Shown here: piece after piece, positions 1-8,112 of the stretch
How positions within the stretch are numbered: position 1 is the first letter of the stretch
Layout: each line of letters begins with the position of its first letter
NCBI GenBank assembly: GCA_934725085.1
Contig: CAKVAL010000024.1
Location: 1-25,532, forward strand
Direction of reading: 5' to 3'
DNA: 25,532 bases
Source of the DNA: an uncultured Erysipelotrichaceae bacterium
Lineage (GTDB): Bacteria > Bacillota_I > Bacilli_A > Erysipelotrichales > Erysipelotrichaceae
Notes under the pieces: model-generated
Databases searched by the model: none
The model's input: only the letters and a program-made list of their open reading frames with translations
What the model was told of the DNA's origin: nothing
Position numbers and translations under genes: made by a program

Positions 1-17
1 TGTAGAAAAAATAAAAG

Positions 18-40
18 AACAGGTTGTATAGCCTGTTTTT
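18..40. terminator. Probable bidirectional hairpin terminator at the left edge
   Basis: AACAGG (18-23) pairs with CCTGTT (32-37) around an 8-nt loop. On the plus strand the stem is followed by TTTTTAT, and on the minus strand by CTTTTATTTTTT. It could end a plus-strand gene lying left of the window and act as a backup stop for ileS. The stem is short, so confidence is moderate. Confidence 0.5.
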
Positions 41-143
41 ATAATAGATGTATAAATTTTAGGAGAAGTTAACGATAATTATTGTAACGAAATTCAAAGA
101 TATATCATTCCCAAGTTTTTCCCATTTTTATCAACATTTGTGG

Positions 144-173
144 AAAACTAAAGGATGTCCATAGGACACCCTT
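144..173 (-). terminator. Probable terminator after ileS
   Basis: A 10-bp stem (151-160 with 164-173, one G-U pair, 3-nt loop) begins about 10 nt after the ileS stop codon on the minus strand. The tail reads TAGTTTT, a weak and interrupted U-run, so termination may be partial. No gene is visible in the rest of 1-183. Confidence 0.55.
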
Positions 174-183
174 ATTGTTGTTG

Positions 184-2910
184 TTATTTAGATAAAACCT
201 TCTTACAACGATCACATAGACCTTCAGGATCAGTTGAATCAGTGATGTTCCAACATCTTGGACATACAACACCAGCAACCTTATCAACCTTAATGCCAAA
301 GTCATCATACTTAGGGAGATCTTCACTTGTGTAATCAACCTTAGAAACAATTAACCATTGATTAACCTTATCCTTGAAGTTCTTTTCTAACAATGCTTTA
401 TCTTCATCAGAAATATTCAATGTTACATGAGCTTCCAAAGACTTACCAATTGTCTTGTTTTGTCTTGCTTCTTCTAGTGCCTTAAGAATAGCATCCCTTA
501 ACACATGAAGCTTAGCGAAGTCAGCCTTTACTTCATCAGAATTTTGATAAGTTTGTTCCTCAGGGAAATGAGTATAGTGCACACTATCTTCATTTGGTCT
601 AAAGAAACTATATACTTCCTCAGTTGTAAATACCAACACTGGACTCCATAGTTTAACTAGAACATCGATTGCTTGGCAAAGAACAGATTGAACTTGTCTT
701 CTTCTTTCACCCTCATCACAATATAAGATATCCTTAGCATAGTCACAATAGTAAGATGATAATTCATTAGTCATGAAATTAGTCATTGTGTTAGTAGCTT
801 GTACGAAGTCATAGTTATCATAAGCGTTCTTAACCTTAACTAACATATCATTTAATGAAATTAACATATACTTATCAATTGGCTCTAGATTTTCATAAGC
901 TACTAAGTTACCATCAAAGTCACTTGTAACACCTAATAAGAATCTAAAGGTATTTCTAATCTTACGATATTGGTCAGAAACTTGTTTCAAGTTAGAATCA
1001 CCAATTCTCATATCAGCCTTAAAGTCTTCACTTGCTGCCCATAATCTAAAGATATCAGCACCATACTTGTTGATGATATCAAGTGGATTAACAACATTAC
1101 CAACAGACTTATGCATTGCCTCACCCTTAGAGTCACATACATAACCATGAGACAATACAGACTTATATGGAGCAGTACCATTAACAGCTACTGATACGAT
1201 AAGAGAAGAATTGAACCAACCACGATATTGGTCAGAACCTTCAAAGTATAAGTCACATGGGTAATCATAGCCTCTAGCAATTAGTTCATTCCAAGATGAA
1301 CCTGAATCAAACCATACGTCCATGATATCTTTTTCCTTTGTATAGATACCATTTGGAGATGCTGTGTTTGTATAGTCTTCAGGTAATAAGTCCTTAGCTT
1401 CTCTTTCAAACCAAACATTTGAACCATATTTTTCAAATAAGTCAGCGATATGATCAAATACTTCTTTTTCAATAATAGGCTTCTTATCTTCAGTATAGAT
1501 AATAGGAATTGGAACACCCCATAGTCTTTGTCTTGAAATACACCAATCTTTTCTTGAAGCAATCATGTTAGTAAGTCTAACTTCACCAAATGAGTTACAC
1601 CACTTAACTTTCTTAATAGCTTCTAATAATTGAGGCTTAACCTTATCAATAGAAGCAAACCATTGTACTGTTGATCTAAAGATAACAGGCTTCTTTAAAC
1701 GGTCATCATGAGGATATGAGTGGGTAATCTTTTCTTTACCTAGTAGAGCACCACATGCAGCTAATTTCTTAATAACAGCAACATTAGCACCATCAGGTTC
1801 ATCGCCAACAACAAACTTACCAGCTAAATCCTCACCTGCTTCGATTGTTAAACAACCCTTATCATCAACTGGAGAGAATGGTTCAATGCCATACTTCTTA
1901 CCAACGATAAAGTCATCAGTACCAAGACCTGGTGCTGTATGAACACAACCGGTACCATCTTCATCAGATACATGGCTTCCTAAAATAACAACAGAAGGTC
2001 TTTCAGGATAGAAAGGATGTTTAACTGTAACATATTCCAAATCTCTTCCCTTGAAGTGTTTTAAGACACCTAGGTTAGTTAAACCAAACTTAGGAAGTAA
2101 TTCATCAACCTTTGATTCAAGGAAAATCAATTTGCCCTTTTCAGTATTAACTACACAATAGTCTAAATAATCATTTAAACAGATAGCTAAGTTTGAAGGA
2201 ATAGTCCAAGGAGTAGTTGTCCAAATAACAAATTTTTCATCTCCATCAAGAACACCCTTACCATCTAATACATCGAAGGCAACAAAGATTGAAGTATCTT
2301 TCTTATCAAAATAAACGATTTCACTATCAGCGATTGCTGTTTCTTGCCATGGTGACCAATAGATTGGCTTTAAACCTTGGAAAATCATACCATCAAGGGC
2401 CATCTTAGCAAATGATCTTACTTGTCTTGCTTCAAACTCTTTATTTAAAGTGATATAAGGATGTTCATAGTCAGCAACCTGACCAAGTCTTTTCTCAGTA
2501 GCCATTTGACCAGCGATTTGTTCATGTGCGTATTCAGCACACTTTTCTCTAAATTCCTTAGCAGTAACTTCTTTTCTATTAACACCTAACTTTTGAATAG
2601 CATTCTCAATTGGTAAACCATGAGTATCCCAGCCAGGGAAGAATGGCGTATAGAAACCAGCCATAGCCTTAGATCTAACAATGATATCCTTGATAGTTCT
2701 ATTCATGGCCGTACCAGCATGCAAATTACCATTAGCATAAGGTGGCCCATCATGTAGGATAAATGGCTTATTGCCTTCATTCTTTTCTAAGATTCTCTTA
2801 TAGTAATCTTGTTTTTGCCACTTGTCTAAGATACCTGGTTCCTTATTAGCAAGGTTACCCCTCATTTCAAAACCAGTATTAGGCATATGTAGCGTGTCTT
2901 TATAATCCAT
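184..2910 (-). CDS. ileS: Isoleucyl-tRNA synthetase (IleRS), T-box controlled
   Basis: Cytoplasmic class I enzyme that charges tRNA-Ile and edits misactivated valine. At 908 residues it has the usual length of bacterial IleRS. Visible in order: the catalytic N-terminus with GPPYANG and HAGT (64-67); CP1 editing-domain segments TTTPWTIPSN (about 231-240) and GTGCVHTAPG (about 319-328); SRQRLWGVPIP (about 459-469); DVWFDSGSSW (531-540); AMHKS (598-602); and a C-terminal zinc site with Cys883, 886, 899 and 902. The zinc site and length indicate the classical bacterial type 1 enzyme. HAGT and AMHKS occupy the places of the textbook HIGH and KMSKS motifs; the second lysine of the loop is kept. The ATG is preceded by AAAAGGAG about 10 nt upstream. 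It is the only gene after the T-box leader. Confidence 0.97.
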   Translation of the reverse strand: MDYKDTLHMPNTGFEMRGNLANKEPGILDKWQKQDYYKRILEKNEGNKPFILHDGPPYANGNLHAGTAMNRTIKDIIVRSKAMAGFYTPFFPGWDTHGLPIENAIQKLGVNRKEVTAKEFREKCAEYAHEQIAGQMATEKRLGQVADYEHPYITLNKEFEARQVRSFAKMALDGMIFQGLKPIYWSPWQETAIADSEIVYFDKKDTSIFVAFDVLDGKGVLDGDEKFVIWTTTPWTIPSNLAICLNDYLDYCVVNTEKGKLIFLESKVDELLPKFGLTNLGVLKHFKGRDLEYVTVKHPFYPERPSVVILGSHVSDEDGTGCVHTAPGLGTDDFIVGKKYGIEPFSPVDDKGCLTIEAGEDLAGKFVVGDEPDGANVAVIKKLAACGALLGKEKITHSYPHDDRLKKPVIFRSTVQWFASIDKVKPQLLEAIKKVKWCNSFGEVRLTNMIASRKDWCISRQRLWGVPIPIIYTEDKKPIIEKEVFDHIADLFEKYGSNVWFEREAKDLLPEDYTNTASPNGIYTKEKDIMDVWFDSGSSWNELIARGYDYPCDLYFEGSDQYRGWFNSSLIVSVAVNGTAPYKSVLSHGYVCDSKGEAMHKSVGNVVNPLDIINKYGADIFRLWAASEDFKADMRIGDSNLKQVSDQYRKIRNTFRFLLGVTSDFDGNLVAYENLEPIDKYMLISLNDMLVKVKNAYDNYDFVQATNTMTNFMTNELSSYYCDYAKDILYCDEGERRRQVQSVLCQAIDVLVKLWSPVLVFTTEEVYSFFRPNEDSVHYTHFPEEQTYQNSDEVKADFAKLHVLRDAILKALEEARQNKTIGKSLEAHVTLNISDEDKALLEKNFKDKVNQWLIVSKVDYTSEDLPKYDDFGIKVDKVAGVVCPRCWNITDSTDPEGLCDRCKKVLSK

Positions 2911-2931
2911 ATGTATATACTCCTTTTAATT

Positions 2932-3115
2932 AAAAAAGGTGATACCAAAGGGCGCAATATGCGCGGTACCACCTTTATTTCTAACTTAATTCTTAACGCG
3001 AATAACGGTAACTATTTTTATCTAGTTACAACTCATAAGTGATATCTTAAATAGTTCCTATATCAGTTTCCACCCCTACTGACTCTCTTTGATATTTCCT
3101 ATTTAAGCATGTCTT
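2932..3115 (-). promoter_or_regulatory. T-box riboswitch, isoleucine specifier
   Basis: On the minus strand the leader contains AGAGAG (3083-3088), a Stem I region, and the candidate specifier codon ATC (3041-3043) followed by A and a TTATGAG segment. The conserved T-box AAAGGTGGTACCGCGC lies at 2961-2976. The competing terminator pairs 2965-2976 with 2935-2946 (12 bp, one G-U pair), has an inner GCGC/GCGC helix, and ends in a run of six T (2937-2932). Uncharged tRNA-Ile would pair with ATC and the T-box bulge and allow read-through into ileS. ATC matches the downstream gene. The 5' boundary is approximate. I found no convincing promoter between sepF and the leader, so it may be fed by read-through from the opp-sepF transcript and also serve as that operon's terminator. 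Confidence 0.93.
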
Positions 3116-3119
3116 AATC

Positions 3120-3515
3120 TTAGTCTTGTGAATTTAAATTAATGTCGCCAGCAACACCTAAGTTCTTTGGTGAACAAAGAATTACGTTCTCACCGACCTT
3201 TTTGATTGAACCATCAACACCATAAACAACACCACTTAAGAAATCAATAATTCTTTGACGATATTCAAGTGGCATCTTATGTAGGTTGATACAACAAGCT
3301 CTCTTGTTTTTGATGTGTCTACCAATTTCCTCAGCCTCATCAAAATTTCTTGGTTCAAACAACACAATATTTGCAGATGAATTAATCTTACTAACAGTAG
3401 CATCTTTTGGTTGTTCATAAGTACTAAGTACTGATGCTTCCTCTTCAGTAAGTTCTAATTCATTTTCTTCTTCAGCTGGAGCTATAAAATCTCTTATTTT
3501 TTCAGTAAAACTCAT
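3120..3515 (-). CDS. sepF: Cell division protein SepF
   Basis: SepF binds the membrane and FtsZ and helps to align FtsZ filaments at the septum. The 131-residue protein has an N-terminal amphipathic segment (MSFTEKIRDFI, the usual membrane anchor), an acidic linker of about 25 residues, and the SepF core from about residue 45. The core includes VLFEPRNFDEAEEIGRHI, NLHKM and the FLSGVVYGVDGSIKKVGENVI stretch, which is typical of the family's dimer- and FtsZ-binding fold. An AAGGAG site lies just upstream of the ATG. It follows oppF by about 36 nt with no terminator, so it is probably co-transcribed with the peptide transporter, and it abuts the ileS T-box. In many Firmicutes sepF is followed by ylmG, ylmH, divIVA and ileS; only the ends of that order remain here. 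Confidence 0.93.
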   Translation of the reverse strand: MSFTEKIRDFIAPAEEENELELTEEEASVLSTYEQPKDATVSKINSSANIVLFEPRNFDEAEEIGRHIKNKRACCINLHKMPLEYRQRIIDFLSGVVYGVDGSIKKVGENVILCSPKNLGVAGDINLNSQD

Positions 3516-3551
3516 AAAGATTCTCCTTACTTAATAATGATAGCACAAAGC

Positions 3552-4514
3552 TTAGGCATTAGCCTCTTTTTCCATAGCTTGAAGCTTAACTTCATATTCT
3601 TGTCTTTCACGATCATTCATAAATACATAGTGACCAGGTCTGATTTCTGTAAGCTTAGGCTTAGGACCAGACAAGTCTCTACCTGAATCATCATAGATAA
3701 CAAGTTCCTTTTTCTTTTCGATAATTGGGTCAGGCATTGGTACAGCTTGTAACAATGAAATTGTATAAGGATGCAAAGGATACTTGAATAATACCTCAGT
3801 TGGTGCAACCTCAACAATACGACCATTATGAATAACAGCGATTCTATCAGAGAAGTAACGAACAACAGAAAGATCATGGGCAATAAACATATAAGTTAAG
3901 CCTCTTTCTTCCTTAAACTTGTTCATTAAGTTTAATACTTGAGCACGAATAGAAACATCAAGAGCTGAAATAGGTTCATCGGCAATAATAAATTCAGGTT
4001 CCATAATCATTGCTCTAGCAATACCAACTCTTTGTCTTTGGCCACCAGAGAATTCATGTGGATATCTTGATTTATGTTCAGGCAATAGACCTACAGACTT
4101 TAAAGCATTATCTACCTTAGCTTCTCTATCTTCTTCGTTTTCAAATAATTTGAAGTTATATAAGCCTTCAGAGATACAGTAATCGATTGTAGCTCTTTCA
4201 TTTAATGAAGCAGCTGGATCTTGGAAGATCATTTGAATGTTTCTAACAACTTCTCTTTCTTCTTCCTTAGAAATCTTACCATTGATTTTCTTACCCTTAT
4301 AGATGATTTCACCATCTGAAGTAGGATTTAATCTAATGATAGATCTACCGATAGTAGTCTTACCACTACCAGATTCACCTACAAGAGCGAAAGTTTCACC
4401 CTTATAGATTTGGAAGTTAGCATCTTTAACTGCTCTAAAACGTTTCTTATTTTGATAGAAAGTAATTTCTAGATGCTTGACATCTAATAGTACTTCTTTA
4501 TTATCGTTCGCCAT
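3552..4514 (-). CDS. oppF: Oligopeptide ABC transporter ATPase OppF (AmiF-like)
   Basis: One of the two nucleotide-binding subunits that power peptide import. The 320-residue protein has Walker A GESGSGKT (46-53), Q-loop FQDPAASLN (about 97-105), signature FSGGQRQ (155-161), Walker B FIIADEP (about 175-181), and a C-terminal oligopeptide/dipeptide transporter extension. Its length is close to AmiF and OppF. The start lies inside the end of oppD (14-nt overlap) and has a strong AAAGGAGG site 5 nt upstream within the oppD coding sequence, so translation is probably coupled. It is the last transport gene of the operon. The oppF symbol rather than dppF rests on operon layout and is not proof of substrate range. 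Confidence 0.95.
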   Translation of the reverse strand: MANDNKEVLLDVKHLEITFYQNKKRFRAVKDANFQIYKGETFALVGESGSGKTTIGRSIIRLNPTSDGEIIYKGKKINGKISKEEEREVVRNIQMIFQDPAASLNERATIDYCISEGLYNFKLFENEEDREAKVDNALKSVGLLPEHKSRYPHEFSGGQRQRVGIARAMIMEPEFIIADEPISALDVSIRAQVLNLMNKFKEERGLTYMFIAHDLSVVRYFSDRIAVIHNGRIVEVAPTEVLFKYPLHPYTISLLQAVPMPDPIIEKKKELVIYDDSGRDLSGPKPKLTEIRPGHYVFMNDRERQEYEVKLQAMEKEANA

Positions 4515-5568
4515 ACACGCCTCCTTTTGCGGTTAATGCTGAAATCTTTTCATGAAGATTACAGATAGCCTTAGGTTTTTCTACCTTAGGCGCATTTGGA
4601 TGTAATAACCATGTTTTAGCATAGTGAGTATCAGAAACCTTAAAGAAAGGAGGTTCCTGGATATAGTCAATAGCTAGTGCATAATCACTTCTTGGTGCAA
4701 AAGCATCGCCCTTAATTTCTTCAAACAATGAAGGTGGTGTACCTCTGATTGCGAACAATTCATCACCCTTATCGCTTAATTGTGGAAGAGATGACAATAG
4801 TCCCCAAGTATATGGATGTTGAGGATTATAGAAGATTTCATCAACATTACCATATTCAATGATTTGACCAGCATACATAATAGCAACAACATCAGCTACA
4901 TTAGCAACAACACCTAAGTCATGGGTAATGTAGATAGTTGTAAAACCATATTCCTTAGACAAGTCCTTAATCAAATGAATGATTTGAGCTTGAATAGTAA
5001 CATCTAGTGCTGTTGTAGGCTCATCACAAATTAAAATCTTTGGATGACAAGCAAGTGCAATGGCGATAACGATTCTTTGACGCATACCACCAGAGTATTG
5101 GAATGGATATTCATCATATCTTTGTTCAGGATTATGAATACCTACACGAGCCATAAGAGAGATTGCTTCCTGCTTAGCCTCTTCCTTAGACATTCCTTGG
5201 TGCTTAATTAATACTTCAGAAATCTGATAACCGATGGTTCTAACAGGATTTAAAGAAGTCATTGGATCTTGGAATACAGTAGCAATTTTTTTACCACGAA
5301 TATTCAACCAATCTTCTTCTGTTTTGTTATCTAATAGATTCTTACCTTCAAAAATAATTTCACCATTGCTTACTTCGCCATTGATATCAATCATACCAGT
5401 GAAAGTCTTTGTGAATACTGACTTACCACTGCCTGATTCACCAACGATAGCAACAACTTTACCCTCTTCAAAATCAAGAGAAACATTACGAATTGCTGTT
5501 AGAACTCTATTTCTAACCTTGAATTTTACTTCAATATTTTTAGCAGATAATATTACATTTTTTGACAT
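4501..5568 (-). CDS. oppD: Oligopeptide ABC transporter ATPase OppD (AmiE-like)
   Basis: The second ATPase of the peptide importer, 355 residues. Walker A GESGSGKS is at 43-50, Q-loop glutamine at 100, signature YSGGMRQ at 158-164 and Walker B ILICDEP at about 178-184. The C-terminal domain (about 275-330) normally carries a cysteine-rich CP-APRC-type motif. Here the matching stretch reads GDAFAPRSDYALAID and later THYAKTWLL, with no cysteine. From memory, streptococcal AmiE proteins look similar, so this is probably a subfamily trait. The SD GAGGTG overlaps the oppC stop codon (TAGAGGTGAATTATG), indicating tight coupling. Confidence 0.95.
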   Translation of the reverse strand: MSKNVILSAKNIEVKFKVRNRVLTAIRNVSLDFEEGKVVAIVGESGSGKSVFTKTFTGMIDINGEVSNGEIIFEGKNLLDNKTEEDWLNIRGKKIATVFQDPMTSLNPVRTIGYQISEVLIKHQGMSKEEAKQEAISLMARVGIHNPEQRYDEYPFQYSGGMRQRIVIAIALACHPKILICDEPTTALDVTIQAQIIHLIKDLSKEYGFTTIYITHDLGVVANVADVVAIMYAGQIIEYGNVDEIFYNPQHPYTWGLLSSLPQLSDKGDELFAIRGTPPSLFEEIKGDAFAPRSDYALAIDYIQEPPFFKVSDTHYAKTWLLHPNAPKVEKPKAICNLHEKISALTAKGGVYGER

Positions 5569-5577
5569 AATTCACCT

Positions 5578-6537
5578 CTATAGCATATGAGTTCTAGGGT
5601 CACTAGCATCAGCTAGAGACTGACCAACAATATATAAAGAAATAGAAATTACAGCAGCTGTAACTACAGGAATCCAGAATAAGTAACCTGCACTTGTCAT
5701 GTAAGGTGAATACTCTTGAATCATCTTACCAAGTGAAGGATATTTATAGCTTAGACCAACGCCCATGTATGATAGAGCAACTTCAGTTGAGATAAATAAT
5801 GGAATATCTCTCGAAACACTAGTAATAATAACCGAAACCAGGTAAGGAAGGATGTTATTTAAAATTATTTTATATGTAGGCGTACCTAGGCACTTACTAG
5901 CAAGATTATATTCTCTATCTCTGATAATCATAACTTGGACTCTTATAAAATAAGCGGTACCAACCCATGTAGTAATACATAGTGCGAAGATCAATTGTTG
6001 CATACCTCCACCCAACGCATATACCAAGATCATGGCGATTAGTGTTGTAGGGATATTTGATACAACGTTATAAACCTCAATCATAACAGCATCAATTTTC
6101 TTAGAGAAGCCCCAGAACATGCCGACAACAACACCTAAAAATTCAGTAATAAATGTTGCCATAACAGCTAAGAATAATGAATTCTTAGTACCAGCCCATA
6201 GTGCATCCCATAAACTATTACCCTTATCATCTGAACCTAGGAAGAATTCAGAATTTTGGAAAGGTCTTAAATAATGTAAATTCCTATTATTGATATTCGG
6301 AGTCTTCAATGTGTCATAACCTGAGAAAATAGGTTGAATAAACGCAAATAAGAAGACAACAACAACAACAGCTAATAAAGCGATAGCTAACTTGTTATGG
6401 AAGAAATTTCTCCATACAGATCCCCAATAAGAATACTTTGGAGCTGCAATGTGTTCAGAACTAGATTCATCAGCAATCTTTTTCTCGAACAACTTTGGAT
6501 CATTTAAATCGATTTCGTTAATATTAACTTCAGTCAT
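5578..6537 (-). CDS. oppC: Oligopeptide ABC transporter permease OppC (AmiD-like)
   Basis: Inner-membrane permease subunit, 319 residues. A hydrophilic N-terminus of about 45 residues precedes TM1 (about 50-70, rich in Val/Leu/Phe). An external segment follows, then the BPD_transp_1 core with several membrane helices. The EAA-type ATPase-contact loop is recognisable as REYNLASKCLGTPTYKIILN (208-227). The protein ends DASDPRTHML, a typical OppC/DppC C-terminus (DPR near the end). Its start codon is separated from the oppB stop by a single nucleotide and uses an SD (AAAGGAAAG) inside the end of oppB. It forms a heterodimer with OppB. Confidence 0.95.
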   Translation of the reverse strand: MTEVNINEIDLNDPKLFEKKIADESSSEHIAAPKYSYWGSVWRNFFHNKLAIALLAVVVVVFLFAFIQPIFSGYDTLKTPNINNRNLHYLRPFQNSEFFLGSDDKGNSLWDALWAGTKNSLFLAVMATFITEFLGVVVGMFWGFSKKIDAVMIEVYNVVSNIPTTLIAMILVYALGGGMQQLIFALCITTWVGTAYFIRVQVMIIRDREYNLASKCLGTPTYKIILNNILPYLVSVIITSVSRDIPLFISTEVALSYMGVGLSYKYPSLGKMIQEYSPYMTSAGYLFWIPVVTAAVISISLYIVGQSLADASDPRTHML

Positions 6538-6538
6538 A

Positions 6539-8011
6539 TTATTTCTTTCCTTTCTTAGCGGCTAGTTGGATACGAGGATCGACAACTGTCATTAGAAGGT
6601 CACCCACAAGCACAGAGAAAATAGCTAATGCAGAGAAAATGAACACAAGTGTGACAACCATATTATTATTCAACTTTTGAATAGCTTGAGGAAGCATCTT
6701 ACCCATACCAGGAATAGCGAATGCAGATTCAGTAATGAACGCACCAGAGATACAAGCAACGATACTTACAGGGATACCATTAATAATTGGGATAATAGCA
6801 TTCTTTAAGATATGCTTATTAAAGATTTCCTTTTGAGATAAACCCTTTGCACGAGCAAACTTAACATAATCACTAGTAGATTGGTCAATCATATAACGTC
6901 TAATCCACATCATTAAAGATGGCATAGAAATTAAAGACAATACAATAATTGGCGCAATATAAGATCTTACATCATTAAAACCAAGCATTGGGAACTTATC
7001 AGGTAAACCAAACTTAACACCAATTTCTCTTATAAAGAAAATTAGGGCAAGAGATGGCATAGCGATTACGATATTGATAAACGCAATACCTAACTTATCA
7101 AAGAACTTGTCCTTGTTTCTACTCATTAAAATACCAAATGGAATAGCTAATACATAAGCAATAACAAGCGAGATCATACCAAACTTAAATGAAGTACCAA
7201 CCATTGAAGGTGATGAATAATAAGAATCACAACTTGCATAGTGATTAGTAAACTTGTTTTCATCCAAATGGTCAATATTTGATTTATATGTACAAGTATG
7301 TTGGTTAATAGCGCTCTCCATTGTTACACCAGTTGGGAATGTTTGTTCCCTCTTAACTTGTTCACCTTGTCCTTGGTTGATTACCTTAACTGTTGGAATA
7401 CCCTTGTTAGTTGGATAAGAGTTACCAAAATTTAAGCTAATCCAGTTTTGATGAATGAATGGGAATCCATCACCAAAATATAATAAATATTCATGTTCAC
7501 AACCAGAGCACTTAATAGCAGGTGCACCATTAGAATCAGTACCAAAATATACTTTTCTTTCTAGATCTGGATTCTTAGCATCTTGAACAGCATTCTTATT
7601 ATCAATCTTGATAAATTTAGACCAGTAGTTTCCGATTAATTCTAAGATAGTAAAATCATGATATACATAAGCTTTCTTTGATCTTAGATATTCAACAGTA
7701 TAACCATCGTTTTCATATTCTTGAATCACTCTAAGATTCTCTTCGCTGTTATTAACAAGACAAGCTTTTACATCATCTGATTTTGCATTACACATATCTT
7801 GCAGTGATAAATAATCTAGATAACCAAGCTCATCGTATTTTGAATAAACGTAGACAGGACGGTTATCCCCCTTTAATTTACGATACCCTTCATCATTGTC
7901 GAAAATTTTTTCTCTAGGTATTAGAGTAAAAATCATCCCTATAACTATGGATGTAACAGCGAATATTGAAAGAATGGCTTTAATTATTCTTGAAAATATA
8001 TACTTTCCCAT
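6539..8011 (-). CDS. oppB: Oligopeptide ABC transporter permease OppB with a large extracellular domain (AmiC-like)
   Basis: Permease partner of OppC. At 490 residues it is much longer than classical OppB (about 306) and matches the long AmiC class known from streptococci (about 498). TM1 (about 10-31) is followed by an insertion of about 240 residues (34-275) that should lie outside the cell. The permease core then starts at about 276, with the EAA loop SDYVKFARAKGLSQKEIFNK (380-399) and a VVDPR end motif. The insertion contains six cysteines (74, 84, 168, 171, 240, 261), spaced as three possible pairs. GGGAGG lies 12 nt upstream of the ATG. It follows oppA after a 101-nt gap that contains a stable hairpin. 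Confidence 0.94.
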   Translation of the reverse strand: MGKYIFSRIIKAILSIFAVTSIVIGMIFTLIPREKIFDNDEGYRKLKGDNRPVYVYSKYDELGYLDYLSLQDMCNAKSDDVKACLVNNSEENLRVIQEYENDGYTVEYLRSKKAYVYHDFTILELIGNYWSKFIKIDNKNAVQDAKNPDLERKVYFGTDSNGAPAIKCSGCEHEYLLYFGDGFPFIHQNWISLNFGNSYPTNKGIPTVKVINQGQGEQVKREQTFPTGVTMESAINQHTCTYKSNIDHLDENKFTNHYASCDSYYSSPSMVGTSFKFGMISLVIAYVLAIPFGILMSRNKDKFFDKLGIAFINIVIAMPSLALIFFIREIGVKFGLPDKFPMLGFNDVRSYIAPIIVLSLISMPSLMMWIRRYMIDQSTSDYVKFARAKGLSQKEIFNKHILKNAIIPIINGIPVSIVACISGAFITESAFAIPGMGKMLPQAIQKLNNNMVVTLVFIFSALAIFSVLVGDLLMTVVDPRIQLAAKKGKK

Positions 8012-8054
8012 TTTAAAATTTTTCCTCCCTTATTCAATATTCTTTTAAACAGGC

Positions 8055-8082
8055 AAAGTAGGCAGCGTAGGCCGCCTACTTT
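8055..8082 (-). other. Intercistronic stem-loop between oppA and oppB
   Basis: A 12-bp stem (8055-8066 with 8071-8082, one G-U pair, 4-nt loop CTAC in the transcript) that is clearly GC-rich for this DNA. No U-run follows (GCCTGTTTAAAAG), so it is not a classical terminator. The position suggests 3' protection of oppA mRNA or partial attenuation, giving more binding protein than permease. Confidence 0.75.
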
Positions 8083-8112
8083 AATATTTAGTTTTTCAGT
8101 CTTTTGGCTTAA

